The position numbers were made by a program, and so were the translations under genes. DNA of 64,000 nucleotides from Prionace glauca (taxonomy: Eukaryota > Chordata > Chondrichthyes > Carcharhiniformes > Carcharhinidae). Shown here one piece after another: positions 41,855 to 51,640 of the stretch; position 1 is the stretch's first letter, and each line of letters starts with the position of its first letter. Location: the NCBI GenBank assembly GCA_037974335.1, contig CM075760.1, positions 25,951,197-26,015,196 of the forward strand, given 5' to 3'. Below the pieces are notes generated by a model. That model made no database searches, was not told the DNA's origin, and saw only the letters and a program-made list of their open reading frames with translations.

Positions 41855-42274
41855 TATAGATTTATTGCTGTGCAACAATCCTGTGTTACTTCCCGGTCTG
41901 CACCAGTTCTGTCGGAATCAGCATCAGGGAGATTTCCTCTTTAGCATCTGAATTGGAAATGTCACATTTAAAGAACAAAGAAAAAAGGGAGCGACAGGTT
42001 ACAAAGCGCTGATGATACAAATGCTGAGATTATTCGAAGAGAGATAAAAATGATGCATCAATGATTGGGTAGAAATCATTGCTCCCTTAGATATTTGCGA
42101 GACGAACGCTTTTAAATTTTGCTGTTCGGGATAAGATGTACAATCAGATTGAAAGTAACGGTTATCTTCCTGAATTCAGTGACATGGGCTCTCAGTCTGA
42201 CCATCGGAACCTGCAGCAACACAGCGCAGTTGAACATTGCAGACAGGCCGATTTGCTGCATTAGTTTGCCAGTT

Positions 42275-42347
42275 GTTTCTGTAGTGGAGTGGTTATCACG
42301 TTCGCCTCACACGCGAAAGGTCCCCGGTTCGAAACCGGGCAGGAACA
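42275..42347 (+). tRNA. tRNA-Val (CAC)
   Basis: A 73-base gene. A box TAGTGGAGTGGTTATCAC, anticodon arm TTCGCCTCACACGCGAA (CAC), T arm CCCCGGTTCGAAACCGGG, acceptor GTTTCTG/CAGGAAC with all seven pairs. No close TTTT is seen. Confidence 0.92.
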
Positions 42348-42404
42348 ATCGTTAAGCTTGCTTATGTCGGAGAAGGGATATTGTTGGTTTCAGTTTGTTG
42401 CTGC

Positions 42405-42625
42405 ACATTATCCGAACCTCGATGTTAAAGACATGTTATCATTTCTCTGATTTCATCCTCAAATACTTTCTGTGAAATAAGGTGCACTGACGGGGAATTT
42501 CGATTTTGACACCGAGCATTTATTCGCATCTCGTTCAGTCTCCAACAGAATGTAATGGGTTTATAGGGGCGCAGACAAACATTGTTATTCACCATCAGAA
42601 ATTTCTGATAGTAGTGTCTGCTCAA
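42405..42625 (+). repeat. Third copy of the tRNA-linked ~220-bp block
   Basis: CACATTATCCGAACCTCGAT, then CCTCAAATACTTTCTGTG, then GCAGACAAACATTGTTATTC; compare 36733-36960. Confidence 0.6.
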
Positions 42626-42659
42626 ACAGACAGATACAAGTAATACTGTAAGTGAACTG

Positions 42660-43065
42660 GAGGAAAAGGCGCACATTTCACAGAAGAATCACATGACGAA
42701 AACGACACTGCGCACACTCCTGCATTCAATCTTACAACAGCAGTAAGGATCAAAATTTCAATCCATTTCACTCGAGTTGGGATTCGAACCCACACCTCCA
42801 CGGAGATTGGAGCCTTCGACCGCTCGGACATACAACCACATTGACATATGTCACAATCATATTATTTAATGGAAATGTTTCTGAAATTCGTTTAAAGAAA
42901 TGGAGTTGGGAAAGGCCATCGGGAGGATTGAGCCTGATCCTTCTCTGAATCAGGTCAGCCTGAACTGTGTAACAAACAGAAATCATCTCACTTTAGAAAC
43001 ACAATGAGCTGCACTGAAGGGACACCATCATTTAAACTGTCCTTAAGCTCGTCGTTTCTCAATTT
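42660..43065 (-). repeat. Duplicated ~400-bp tRNA-Leu block (copy 1)
   Basis: Corresponds to 45150-45560: GACGAAAACGACACTGCGCA, the Leu gene or relic, TGGAGTTGGGAAAGGCCATC, CACAATGAGCTGCACTGAAG, ATTTAAACTGTCCTTAAGCT. Confidence 0.75.
42773..42841 (-). pseudogene. tRNA-Leu pseudogene lacking its anticodon
   Basis: Minus strand: GGTTGTATGTCCGAGCGGTC, GAAGGCTCCAATCTCCGTGG, then T arm TGTGGGTTCGAATCCCAAC. Compared with the intact gene at 45269-45350, 13 bases between two AGGC copies are missing, removing the anticodon. The A box is weakened; the B box is intact. Confidence 0.8.
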
Positions 43066-43287
43066 CCTGTTGCTCTGTTTTTTGAAGGGAAGTAGTGGGG
43101 GGGGGGGGGGGGTGGAGATGGCCTTCGCGTGATATTCGTCTCCATCGATTGTACACTGAAGGCTCTGAAGAAGATGTCACAGCTTCTGAACTCTGGAGAC
43201 TCACTGGGGGTGGGAGAACATTCTGAAGGCCGGGTCCCGGACTTGCCTTCAGAGGAGGTCGGTGCGTGTTTTTTTTGGCTGTGTCGG
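43066..43287. other. No gene seen; poly-G run
   Basis: A run of 16 G at 43097-43112. No membrane-exon sequence was found here, although it would be expected upstream of the M2-like copy. Confidence 0.4.
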
Positions 43288-43858
43288 ATTTGAAAAATCT
43301 CTCAATGTTTCACTGATTAAAAACTCTAATGTCCCACATCATAAATATCTGATCATTGGTGTATCTCTCTTTTACAGATCAAGTGATGGGTTGAATTTCG
43401 GACGCTGTAGATTTCCCTCAGCTGATTATGAAGATCTCTGAGTGACGCAAACACAGTATCTGCTCTCGGTGACTGTAACAGTCAAATTGTCTCTGTTTAT
43501 CATTCTGAATCTGTAACTGAGACAATCGTGGACAGGATTTCAGTTTTCAGTGTGAAATGTATAAGGGGATTTTTGTTGTAATGTAATTGTAGTTAATAGT
43601 TTTCTTGTAGTTTAAATTTCATGTATAAATAAAGAACTTTTCTTGTTCCTTATTCACAATTGTTTATTTCCCGTGATGTTGAGCTCTGTTTTTTCTCTTT
43701 CTGCTCTCTGTTACAGTTGTACAGATACCGGGCAGCTCAGATCGCATGGGTTCTGATCTCAGTGTGAAGCTCAAAGGATATATGTACTTTTGTTAACTTT
43801 AAAATCAATTTTCCTGTAAAATACTCTCTGAATTTTTAAATAAACATTGAATGCAGAA
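43288..43858 (+). pseudogene. Orphan IgM-type last membrane exon (M2) and 3' UTR
   Basis: From GGATTTGAAAAATCTCTCAA onward this matches the reverse complement of 62440-63020: intron end, acceptor CTCTTTTACAG, ATC AAG TGA (43378-43386; the IK-stop end of the chain), and 3' UTR ATGGGTTGAATTTCGGACGC, GATTTCCCTCAGCTGATTAT. AATAAA lies at 43628-43633 and 43839-43844, the latter in the same context as the functional-looking copy (CTCTGAATTTTTAAATAAA). No M1 or constant-domain exon precedes it, so it is a 5'-truncated duplicate. Confidence 0.85.
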
Positions 43859-43879
43859 CTAGATCTGACTTTGCCTTAT

Positions 43880-44270
43880 TCTGTCTCTCTTTTTGTATTT
43901 CTTGATTAGTGTATTTATGTGTGTGTCTCTCTATTTCATCTTTCTGTGTATTTGTACATCTCTCTGTCTCTATCTGTATCTCTCTCTCTCTCTATCCCTC
44001 TCTGTCTCTCTGTATATATCTCTCTATCTATGTGTCTCTCTCTGTCTCTGTATTTCTATTTGTGTCTCTCTCTGTCTCTGTGTATATATCTCTCTGTTTA
44101 TCTGTTTATCTGTGTGTCTCTCTCTGTCTCTGTATTTCTCTCTGTTTGTGCCTCTCTCTGTCTCTGTATTTCTCTCTATTTGTGTCTCTCCCTGTATCTC
44201 TGTATATATCTCTCTGTTTATCTGTGCGTCTCTCTCTGTCTCTGTATTGCTCTCTATCTGGAATGTTCTG
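43880..44270 (+). repeat. TCTCTGTCTCTGTAT microsatellite/minisatellite
   Basis: Irregular (CT)n with TGTATTTC and TATCTGTTTATC insertions. Long open frames on both strands are compositional. Confidence 0.9.
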
Positions 44271-44274
44271 TCTG

Positions 44275-44455
44275 AGCCAGAGGGGGAAGGAGATTCCATC
44301 AGGAGGAGATTGAATGGGAGGCTGAGGGGAAAATATTGACAGGGTTACGGGGAGAGGGTGGGGGGAGCGGGAATAGTCAAACTGCTCTTGCAGGCTCTCC
44401 ATCCTGGATTGACGGGCTGAATGGCCTCCTGTGCTGTCCCCATTCTATGATTCAC
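44275..44455 (+). mobile_element. LINE 3' tail (CR1/L2-like)
   Basis: GAGGCTGAGGGGAAAATATT, GGGTTACGGGGAGAGGGTGG, GGGCTGAATGGCCTCCTGTG, CATTCTATGATTC. Confidence 0.65.
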
Positions 44456-44579
44456 ACACAAGTGACCCTCTGGGTGTCTATCAGACCCCACTCATTCCCC
44501 CAGGATCAGTTCCAGCATTTCAAGCTCAGATCCCAGTACTTTCTAGCTGGGGGCAGTGAGGAGTAAAACAGAAATAGGA

Positions 44580-44687
44580 ATGAGTGTGTGTGAGTGTCGG
44601 TGTGGTTATGTTTCTGTGTTTCTGTGTGTGTGAGGGAGAGATTCTACGTGTGTGCACGTATTTCTGTGTGTGTGTGTCTCCCTGTGT

Positions 44688-44733
<46 letters not shown>

Positions 44734-45140
44734 TTGTGTGTCTTTCTGTGTGTGAGCTTATGTGTCTGTGAGTGTCTGTATGTTTCAGTATGTGTGTGCG
44801 TGTATTTCAACATGTGTTTCTGTGTGTCTGTGAGTGTGTGTGTGTCTTTGTGTGTGTGTGTGTGTGTCTGTCTGTCTCTCTGTGTCTGGGTGTGTGAGTG
44901 TGTATCTGTGTCTGTGTGTCTCTGTGAATATATGTCTGTCTCTCTGTCTCTATGTGAGTGCCTCTGTGTTAGTGTGTGTGTGTGTGTGTGTGCATCTGTC
45001 TCTGTGTCAATGAGTGTGTGTGTCTGTCTGTCCGTGTCTGGGCGTGTGTGTATCAGTGTCTGTGTATTTCTGTGAATGTGTGTGTCTCTCTCTGGCATTA
45101 TGTGAGTGCTTGTGTGTGTGTGTGTGTGTGTGTGTGCTGA
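44580..45140 (+). repeat. (GT)n / TGTCTGTG microsatellite tract
   Basis: About 550 bases of GT-rich simple repeat with CTCTGTCT inserts; it reaches the duplicated Leu block. Confidence 0.95.
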
Positions 45141-45149
45141 CGATTGATG

Positions 45150-45560
45150 AGTCAAACGCAATATTCTGTTCTTACAAGGGCAACTGTCAAAAACGGCACC
45201 GCACAGAATCCTGCGTCCAACCCGAGCTGTTGGATTTCAGCTCCAAGGACAAAAACTTGCACCAATTTTGGCAGCGGTGGGATTCGAACCCACGCCTCAA
45301 GAGAGACTGGAGCCTAAATCCAGCGCCTTAGACCGCTCGGCCACGCTACCACATAGGAAGGCAGCCTAGTCATGTCATTTCATTGCATTAATAATGAAAT
45401 ATATCAGAATCCGTGGAGTTGGGATGGGCCATGAGGGAATCGTAACCGAATCAGATGATCCTGAAATGTGCAGCAAACAAAACTCATCTCCAGTCAGAAA
45501 CACAATGAGCTGCAGTGAGGAGCCGGCTCCATTTAAACTGTCCTTAACCTCGTCTCGACC
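45150..45560 (-). repeat. Duplicated ~400-bp tRNA-Leu block (copy 2)
   Basis: Counterpart of 42660-43065; holds the intact Leu gene. Confidence 0.75.
45269..45350 (-). tRNA. tRNA-Leu (TAG)
   Basis: An 82-base class II tRNA on the minus strand. Acceptor GGTAGCG with CGCTGCC, A box TGGCCGAGCGGTCTAAGGC, anticodon arm CTGGATTTAGGCTCCAG (TAG), long variable arm, B box GGGTTCGAATCCC. TTTTT lies about 18 bases downstream. Only the variable-arm loop differs from the usual vertebrate sequence (CTCTTGAGG). Confidence 0.94.
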
Positions 45561-45792
45561 TCAGAAAGAACAATATGGCTCCCTGTTGAATTTGTTCAGG
45601 GTCTTCACTTGAGAAAGGACAGGATACAAGGCGAGGCTGAGATTTGAGCGTTCTGCAGGGAAATAACTGATATTTATTGTCAGGGATTGGAGGAGAGCAA
45701 TAACTCTTCATTTCCTGACCTGCAATCAAAACAGCAGTGAAAGCTTCAAACTCTAACCACCAGACCAGCAGATTACAGCGGGTTTTACAACT
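45561..45792. other. No gene seen
   Basis: Short unique stretch before the C/T minisatellite. Confidence 0.35.
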
Positions 45793-46990
45793 TAATGGCC
45801 CCCTCTTTTAATGCTCCCCTTTTTAATGGCCCCCCTTTTTTAATGGCCTCCCCTTTATTGCTGGCCCTCCTTTTTTTACAGGCCCCCCCTTTTTTGGTGC
45901 CCCCCCCTTTTTTTACAGGCCCCCCCTTTTTTTACAGGCCCCCCTTTTTGGTGGCCCCCCCTTTTTGGTGGCCCCCTTTTGGCTGGCCCCCCTTTTTTTA
46001 CAGCCCCCCCTTTTTTGTTTGCCCCCCCTTTTAATGGCCCCCCTTTTTAATGGCCCCTCTTTTAATGCTCCCCTTTTTAATGGCCTCCCCTTTATTGCTG
46101 GCCCTCCTTTTTTTACAGGCCCCCCCTTTTTTGGTGCCCCCCCCTTTTTTTACAGGCCCCCCCTTTTTTACAGGCCCCCCTTTTTTTTACAGGCCCCCCT
46201 TTTTGGTGGCCCCCCCTTTTTGGTGGCCCCCTTTTTACAGACCCCCCTTTTGGCTGGCCCCCCTTTTTTTACAGCCCCCCCTTTTTTAATGCTCCCCTTT
46301 TTACAGCCCCCCCTTTTTTAATGCTCCCCTTTTTACAGGCCCCCCTTTTTTTACAGGCCCCCCTTTTTGGTGGCCCCCCCTTTTTGGTGGCCCCCTTTTT
46401 ACAGGCCCCCCTTTTGCCTGGCCCCCCTTTTTTTACAGCCCCCCCTTTTTTGTTTGCCCCCCTTTTAATGCTCCCCTTTTTACAGGCCCCCCTCTTTTGG
46501 CTGGCCCCCCCTTTTTTGGTGTCCCCCCCTTTTTTTACAGCCCCCCCTTTTTTGGTTGCCCCCCCTTTTAATGCTCCCCTTTTTAATGGCCCCCCTTTTT
46601 AATGGCCCCCTCTTTTAATGCTCCCCTTTTTAATGGCCCCCTTTTTTTACAGGCCCCCCCTTTTTTGCTGCCCCCCCCCCTTTTTTTGCAGGCCCCCCTT
46701 TTTTTAATGGCCCCCTTTTTTGCTGGCCCCCCCCCCTTTTTTTACAGGCCCCCCTTTTTTGGTGGCCCCCCCTTTTTTTACAGCCCCCCCCCTTTTTTGG
46801 TTGCCCCCCTTTTAATGCTCTCCTTTTTAATGGTCCCCCCTTTTTTGCTGACCCCTTTTTTTACAGGCCCCCCCCTTTTTAATGGCCCTTTTGGCTGGCC
46901 CCCTTTTTTGCAGGCCCCCCCCTTTTTAGTGGCCCCCCTTTACTGGCTCCCCATTTGAGTGCCCCCCCCTTTTTAATGCCCCACTTCTTT
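45793..46990 (+). repeat. C/T minisatellite of C5-8 T4-8 blocks
   Basis: About 1.2 kb made of blocks CCCCCC-TTTTTT joined by ACAGG, GGTGG, AATGG, AATGCT or GCTGG. Higher-order units repeat (for example CTCCCCTTTATTGCTGGCC at about 45847 and 46085). The complementary strand carries dozens of G5-8 runs. Reading frames on the plus strand stay open and would encode PPFF-rich chains, which I take as compositional. Confidence 0.95.
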
Positions 46991-47689
46991 GGCCCCCTCC
47001 CGATCCTCTCTGCCCAATCTTCTCCCCACCCTGCTCAAACACACCCACCGACACATCCCTCTGAGCTCCAACTCCCCGGTATCCCTCTGATCCCTCGATC
47101 TCTCCTAATTCCCTCAATTTCCTCCCCCCCCCAACATTCCTGTTTCTCCGGCCCGATTCCCTGTCCCTCTGCCTGATCTCCTTTAATCTGACTCTAAGCA
47201 GCCCCCCCCCCGCCCTTCCCCTCAATCTCTCTCCCGACACCCACCGCCAATCTGACTCTAATCCCCCTGGATCTCCCAAGCTCCTGCCCCAATTCCTAAG
47301 CCCCCCCCCCGCAAAGCTCCGTCTGCACCCCCCCAACTCTGACTCATCCCCTTCTGCTAACTCCCCCTCAGACTCTCTACAGTTTATTCCCCCCCCCCGA
47401 TGATTCTTCTAGAATCCCCCTGAATTGACCCCCCCCACACTTGCGCATCCCTCTGCCCCTCCAATCCTGCTCCCTCTCCAATCCCACCCCCTCCAATCTG
47501 TCTGAGCCCCAAACTACATCTTTTAATTGCCCCACTTGTGAGTCACTGCCCCTCCCAGATCCCTCCTGTATCCCTCAAACCCCCAGAAATCCCCCTCTAA
47601 GCCCCTTTTCCCAAATCCCTCTCGATTTTCCCCAATTCCCTCCCTCAGTCCCTGCTGCTGAATCTCTGAATCCCAAATTACTCAAAGAC
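46991..47689 (+). repeat. Pyrimidine-rich low-complexity tract
   Basis: C/T-rich sequence with CCCCCCCC runs and CTGAATCCC-like phrases, an irregular extension of the minisatellites on both sides. No gene. Confidence 0.7.
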
Positions 47690-48882
47690 CCCCCACTAAA
47701 CAGAGATTCTAAACTGTACCCTACACTAAACACAGATTTTATACTGTACCCTACACTAAACAGAGGTTTTAAATTGTACCCTACACTAAACAGAGGTTTT
47801 AAACTGCACCCTACACTATACAGAGATTTTAAACTGTACCCTACACTAAACACAGATTTTATACTGTACCCTACACTAAACAGAGGTTTTAAACTACCCT
47901 ACACTAAACACAGATTTTAAACTGTACCTTACACTAAACAGAGGTTTTAAACTGTACCCTGCACTAAACCACAGATTTTAACCTGTACCTTACACTAAAC
48001 AGAGTTTTTAAACTGTACCCTACACTAAACACAGATTTTAAACTGTACCCTGCACTAAACACAGATTTTAACCTGTACCTTACACTAAACAGAGTTTTTA
48101 AACTGTACCCTACACTAACACAGATTTTAAACTGTACCCTACACTAAACACAGATTTTAAACTGTACCCTACACTAAACACAGATTTTAAACTGTACCCT
48201 ACACTAAACAGAGGTTTTAAACTGTACCTTACACTAAACAGGTTTTGAACTGTACCCTACACTACACAGATTTTAAACTGTACACTACACTAAAGAGGTT
48301 TTAAATTGTACCCTATACTAAACACAGATTTTAAACTGTACCCTACACTAAAGAGGTTTTAAATTGTACCCTACACTAAACAGAGGTTTTAAACTGTACC
48401 CTACACTAAACACAGATTTTAAACTGTACCCTACACTAAACACAGATTTTAAACTGTACCCTACACTAAACAGAGGTTTTAAACTGTACCCTACACTAAA
48501 CAGAGGTTTAAAAACTGTAACCCTAAACTAAACAGAGATTTTAAACTGTACCCTACACTAAACAACAGATTTTAAACTGTACCCTACACTAAACACAGAT
48601 TTTAAAACTGTACCCTACACTAAACACAGATTTTAAACTGTACCCTACACTAAACACAGATTTTAAACTGTACCCTACACTAAACACAGATTTTAAAACT
48701 GTACCCTACAGTAAACAGAGATTTTAAACTGTACCCTACACTAAACACAGATTTTAAACTGTACCCTACACTAAACACAGATTTTAAAACTGTACCTTAC
48801 ACTAAACAGAGGTTTTAAACTGTACCCTACACTAAACAGAGGTTTTAAAATGTACCCTACACTAAACACAGATTTTAAACAT
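47690..48882 (+). repeat. 30-bp minisatellite, about 39 units
   Basis: Unit CTAAACACAGATTTTAAACT plus GTACCCTACA. Two main variants alternate irregularly: CACAGATTTT and CAGAGGTTTT. Small indels and TACCTTACA variants occur. Unit identity is high, so it is recently active. Confidence 0.97.
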
Positions 48883-49489
48883 CCGTCTCAGCACCCAATC
48901 ACTCTAAGTTCCCTCTCCTGCCCTCGCCCTGGTAAATTTCCGCTCCCTCCCTGTGAACAGCCCCTAGACTGACTGAACCCCCCTTTCTAATTACTGATCC
49001 CCCACCTCCCCAATCAATCCCCTCCACTCCCCCCTATAAACTGCTCCTGGTCAAGTTGGATGTGGAATCTGCCCATTTTAAACATTAACCTTCAAATGAC
49101 TAATTCCCCTGGTACTGAGCAGCCTGTCTTATAATATCCCCGCACTCTCCCCCCCATCCTGTACAACACACCCCATGTCTGATTCTGCCCCCACCCCCTC
49201 CTCCATTGCCCCCTTTCTCTAATAACCCCTGACTCTGGACAGCCTGTGTTATAATATTCCCCCATCCTGTACAACAGCCTCCACTCCCCCAACCAGCCCC
49301 TTCCCTCTCTGTCTAATAACCTCTGGCTCTGGACAAGCCCCTCTGTTACACACTCTTCCCCCTTTCAACATTCTCTGTCCCCCGTCCGCTGTGTCCCTGA
49401 GCCTTCGCTGCTGGTGAACAGCAAACCACTGATCTGGACACAGTGAGCACGTGAAGACAGACAGAGATAAGAGACAGACTTCCAGGTGG
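48883..49489. other. C-rich sequence, no gene
   Basis: Contains two diverged copies of CAGCCTGTCTTATAATATCC / CAGCCTGTGTTATAATATTC (49111 and 49239). Confidence 0.5.
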
Positions 49490-49750
49490 AGATAGAGAGA
49501 ATGCTGCTGTAATTCAGACAGAATGATTCACAGAGAGGGGAGCAGATAGAGGTACAGAGACAGATATAGAGATTGAGTTGGAGAGGATGCTGCTGTAATT
49601 CACACAGAATGATTCACAGAGAGGGGAGCAGATAGAGGTACAGAGACAGATATAGAGATTGAGTTGGAGAGGGTGCTGCTGTAATTCAGACAGAATGATT
49701 CACAGAGAGGGGAGCAGATAGAGGTATAGAGATTGAGACACACACACTCT
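49490..49750 (+). repeat. 86-bp tandem repeat, about 2.9 units
   Basis: Units begin at 49501, 49587 and about 49673 (TGCTGCTGTAATTCA(G/C)ACAG; GAGGGGAGCAGATAGAGGTA; GACAGATATAGAGATTGAGT). Confidence 0.9.
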
Positions 49751-51640
49751 GATTGAGAAAATGATCCAGAGGGAGAGATGTGCAGAGAGGCTGAAATACA
49801 AAGTGAGGTGTGCAGATAAATAGAATGGGGGGGGGGGCTTTGACAAGACAGAGTGACAAAGTTTCAGCGAGAGAGTGAAAGATAGAGAGAATGAGTGAAA
49901 AAGGGAAAGATGCTGCCATTGTGTGAGGCTGAGGGATAGAGGGTGGGGAGAGACAGGGATTGGAAAGATGTGGTGAAACAGTTCTGAGGATGGGGCAGTT
50001 ACACAGACACAGCTTCAGGGAGAGGGATTGGAATCTGTGGGATTACATTGGAGCAGGGATCACTCGGAATAGCCCCCCCCCCCCCTCCCCCTGACACACA
50101 GATTACTAACCCTCAGTGTGAAAGCCCCACCAGTCTATCTGTGTATAAAAATGAATGACAAAGACACGGGGATTTTTATTAATATTTATCTCTCTGGTTA
50201 TAGCTCTTGTCCGAGGATTCCTCACGGCAAAACTATCGGCTCTCTGCATCGTCAAAGTTTCCGAAAGAATTCTCCTTGGAAGAGAGCAAGAGGAAATAAA
50301 GTGACGCAAAACAAATAATTATGACACAAAACAAATAAATAACTATAATGATTAAACACAAAACAAAAAAAAGCTGATTGTAAACAATAAAAGGCACAGC
50401 AAGATCCCAGGACTTGCTCAAATTCACAATCTCACTCGGGGGTGGTAGGGGGAACATTCATTTTCACGTCCCCATTATTAAACCCTGACAAAGTGGGAAC
50501 ATTCTTCAAATGAAATGAACTTCCAAATGCCTCCTGACTGATCCGATATTTAATTTATTAAAAAACATCAGAGCATTCTGGGGAGGGGCTTTACTCCAGA
50601 GACAGGCCAGTGAATTAACACAGGATCCCCCAATGAAGCTCCCACTTCTATCAGTCACCTCTCCACTCCCCCCTCCTCTGTTTCTCCCTCTCTGTCTCTT
50701 ACACACTCCCCCCAGATCTATACCTGTCTCCCTGCCTCTCTCACTCTCTTCCTCTCTCTCTCTCTCTCTCTCTCCCTGTCTAATATTCTGAAGTTGTATA
50801 TATAAAGATCAAAGTGTGGTGTTTTACAAATGGAAATACTGAAAAGATGCTTTAAAAAAACAACCCAAAATAACTCATTCAGCATTGAGTCTTTCCAAAG
50901 CCGGTGTCTTTGGGATTTTAAGCTGCAGAAGACAACTTTATAACATCTGTGTCCAAAACAGCAGCATCCAGAATCCCAGCAGCAAAACAGGGCTGTGAAT
51001 TGGACCAATGATTTTAAAACAAGCTCTCAAACACACACACACACACAACCAATAGACAGTTTCATTTTACAGATATTTCATTCCCTCTCTGCCACCCACC
51101 AAAGGGTTAACCTGTTTGTGACTAATTACAAAGCCGGGATATTTTAACCCCAGGGTTCCCCAGAGGGAAACATCACCCCGACATAGTAACAATATTTATA
51201 ATTCCAACATCACCCCCCCCTCCTCCCTTAATCAGTGAATGACTGATTCCAATTGGAATTAAGACAATTCTGCACAGCAAGATCCCACTATCAATCCCAC
51301 AATGGAGGAAACACACCCCCCCCCAGACTCTGTGTCTCTTTCCCCCGCCCCTCCTGAGACCCTCACACCCTCCCCACTCCCTCTCTGTTTAGCTCTCCCT
51401 CCATTCCTCGACCTCCTGCCCCTCCCCAACACTTCTCCCTCCCCTCAATCTTTCCTGTTTAAAGTCCCGCTCAGGGTCCCAGTGTGAGGAATAGGGAGCC
51501 AGACCCACCTGTGTACACAGCAAGATCCCACACACACACACACAACCTGGTGAGGGGCAGGTAAAATAAACATTGTGGGTGAGGACTGCATGAGGGTGTG
51601 TGGGGAATGGGATCCACACCTCCCTCCCTCTCTCTCCCTA
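49751..51640. other. Unassigned sequence with simple repeats
   Basis: AG-rich and CT-rich patches (50745-50775 CTCTCT run; 51025-51045 ACACAC). The motif CAGCAAGATCCCA occurs at 50397, 51274 and 51518. No supported gene. Confidence 0.4.

Noticed and set aside
43893-44402. Frames of 118-148 codons rich in CVSLSL or TERETQ
   Set aside because: Translations of (TCTCTG)n simple repeat in several frames at once.
44526-45161. 211-codon THTHTH-rich frame
   Set aside because: Translation of (GT)n; all frames on both strands stay open in the same way.
45793-46958. Chain of long PPFF-rich reading frames suggesting a repetitive protein
   Set aside because: The frames follow from C/T blocks that rarely make stops; there is no start context, splice signal or non-repeat flank, and codon choice is fixed by the DNA repeat.
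45793-48882. Immunoglobulin switch region
   Set aside because: It is repetitive and G-rich on one strand near Ig exons, but it lies downstream of the minus-strand IgM end and downstream of the plus-strand orphan, not upstream of a constant gene, and it lacks GAGCT-type units.
47690-48882. CRISPR-like array
   Set aside because: Units are contiguous 30-base repeats without unique spacers, in a vertebrate context.
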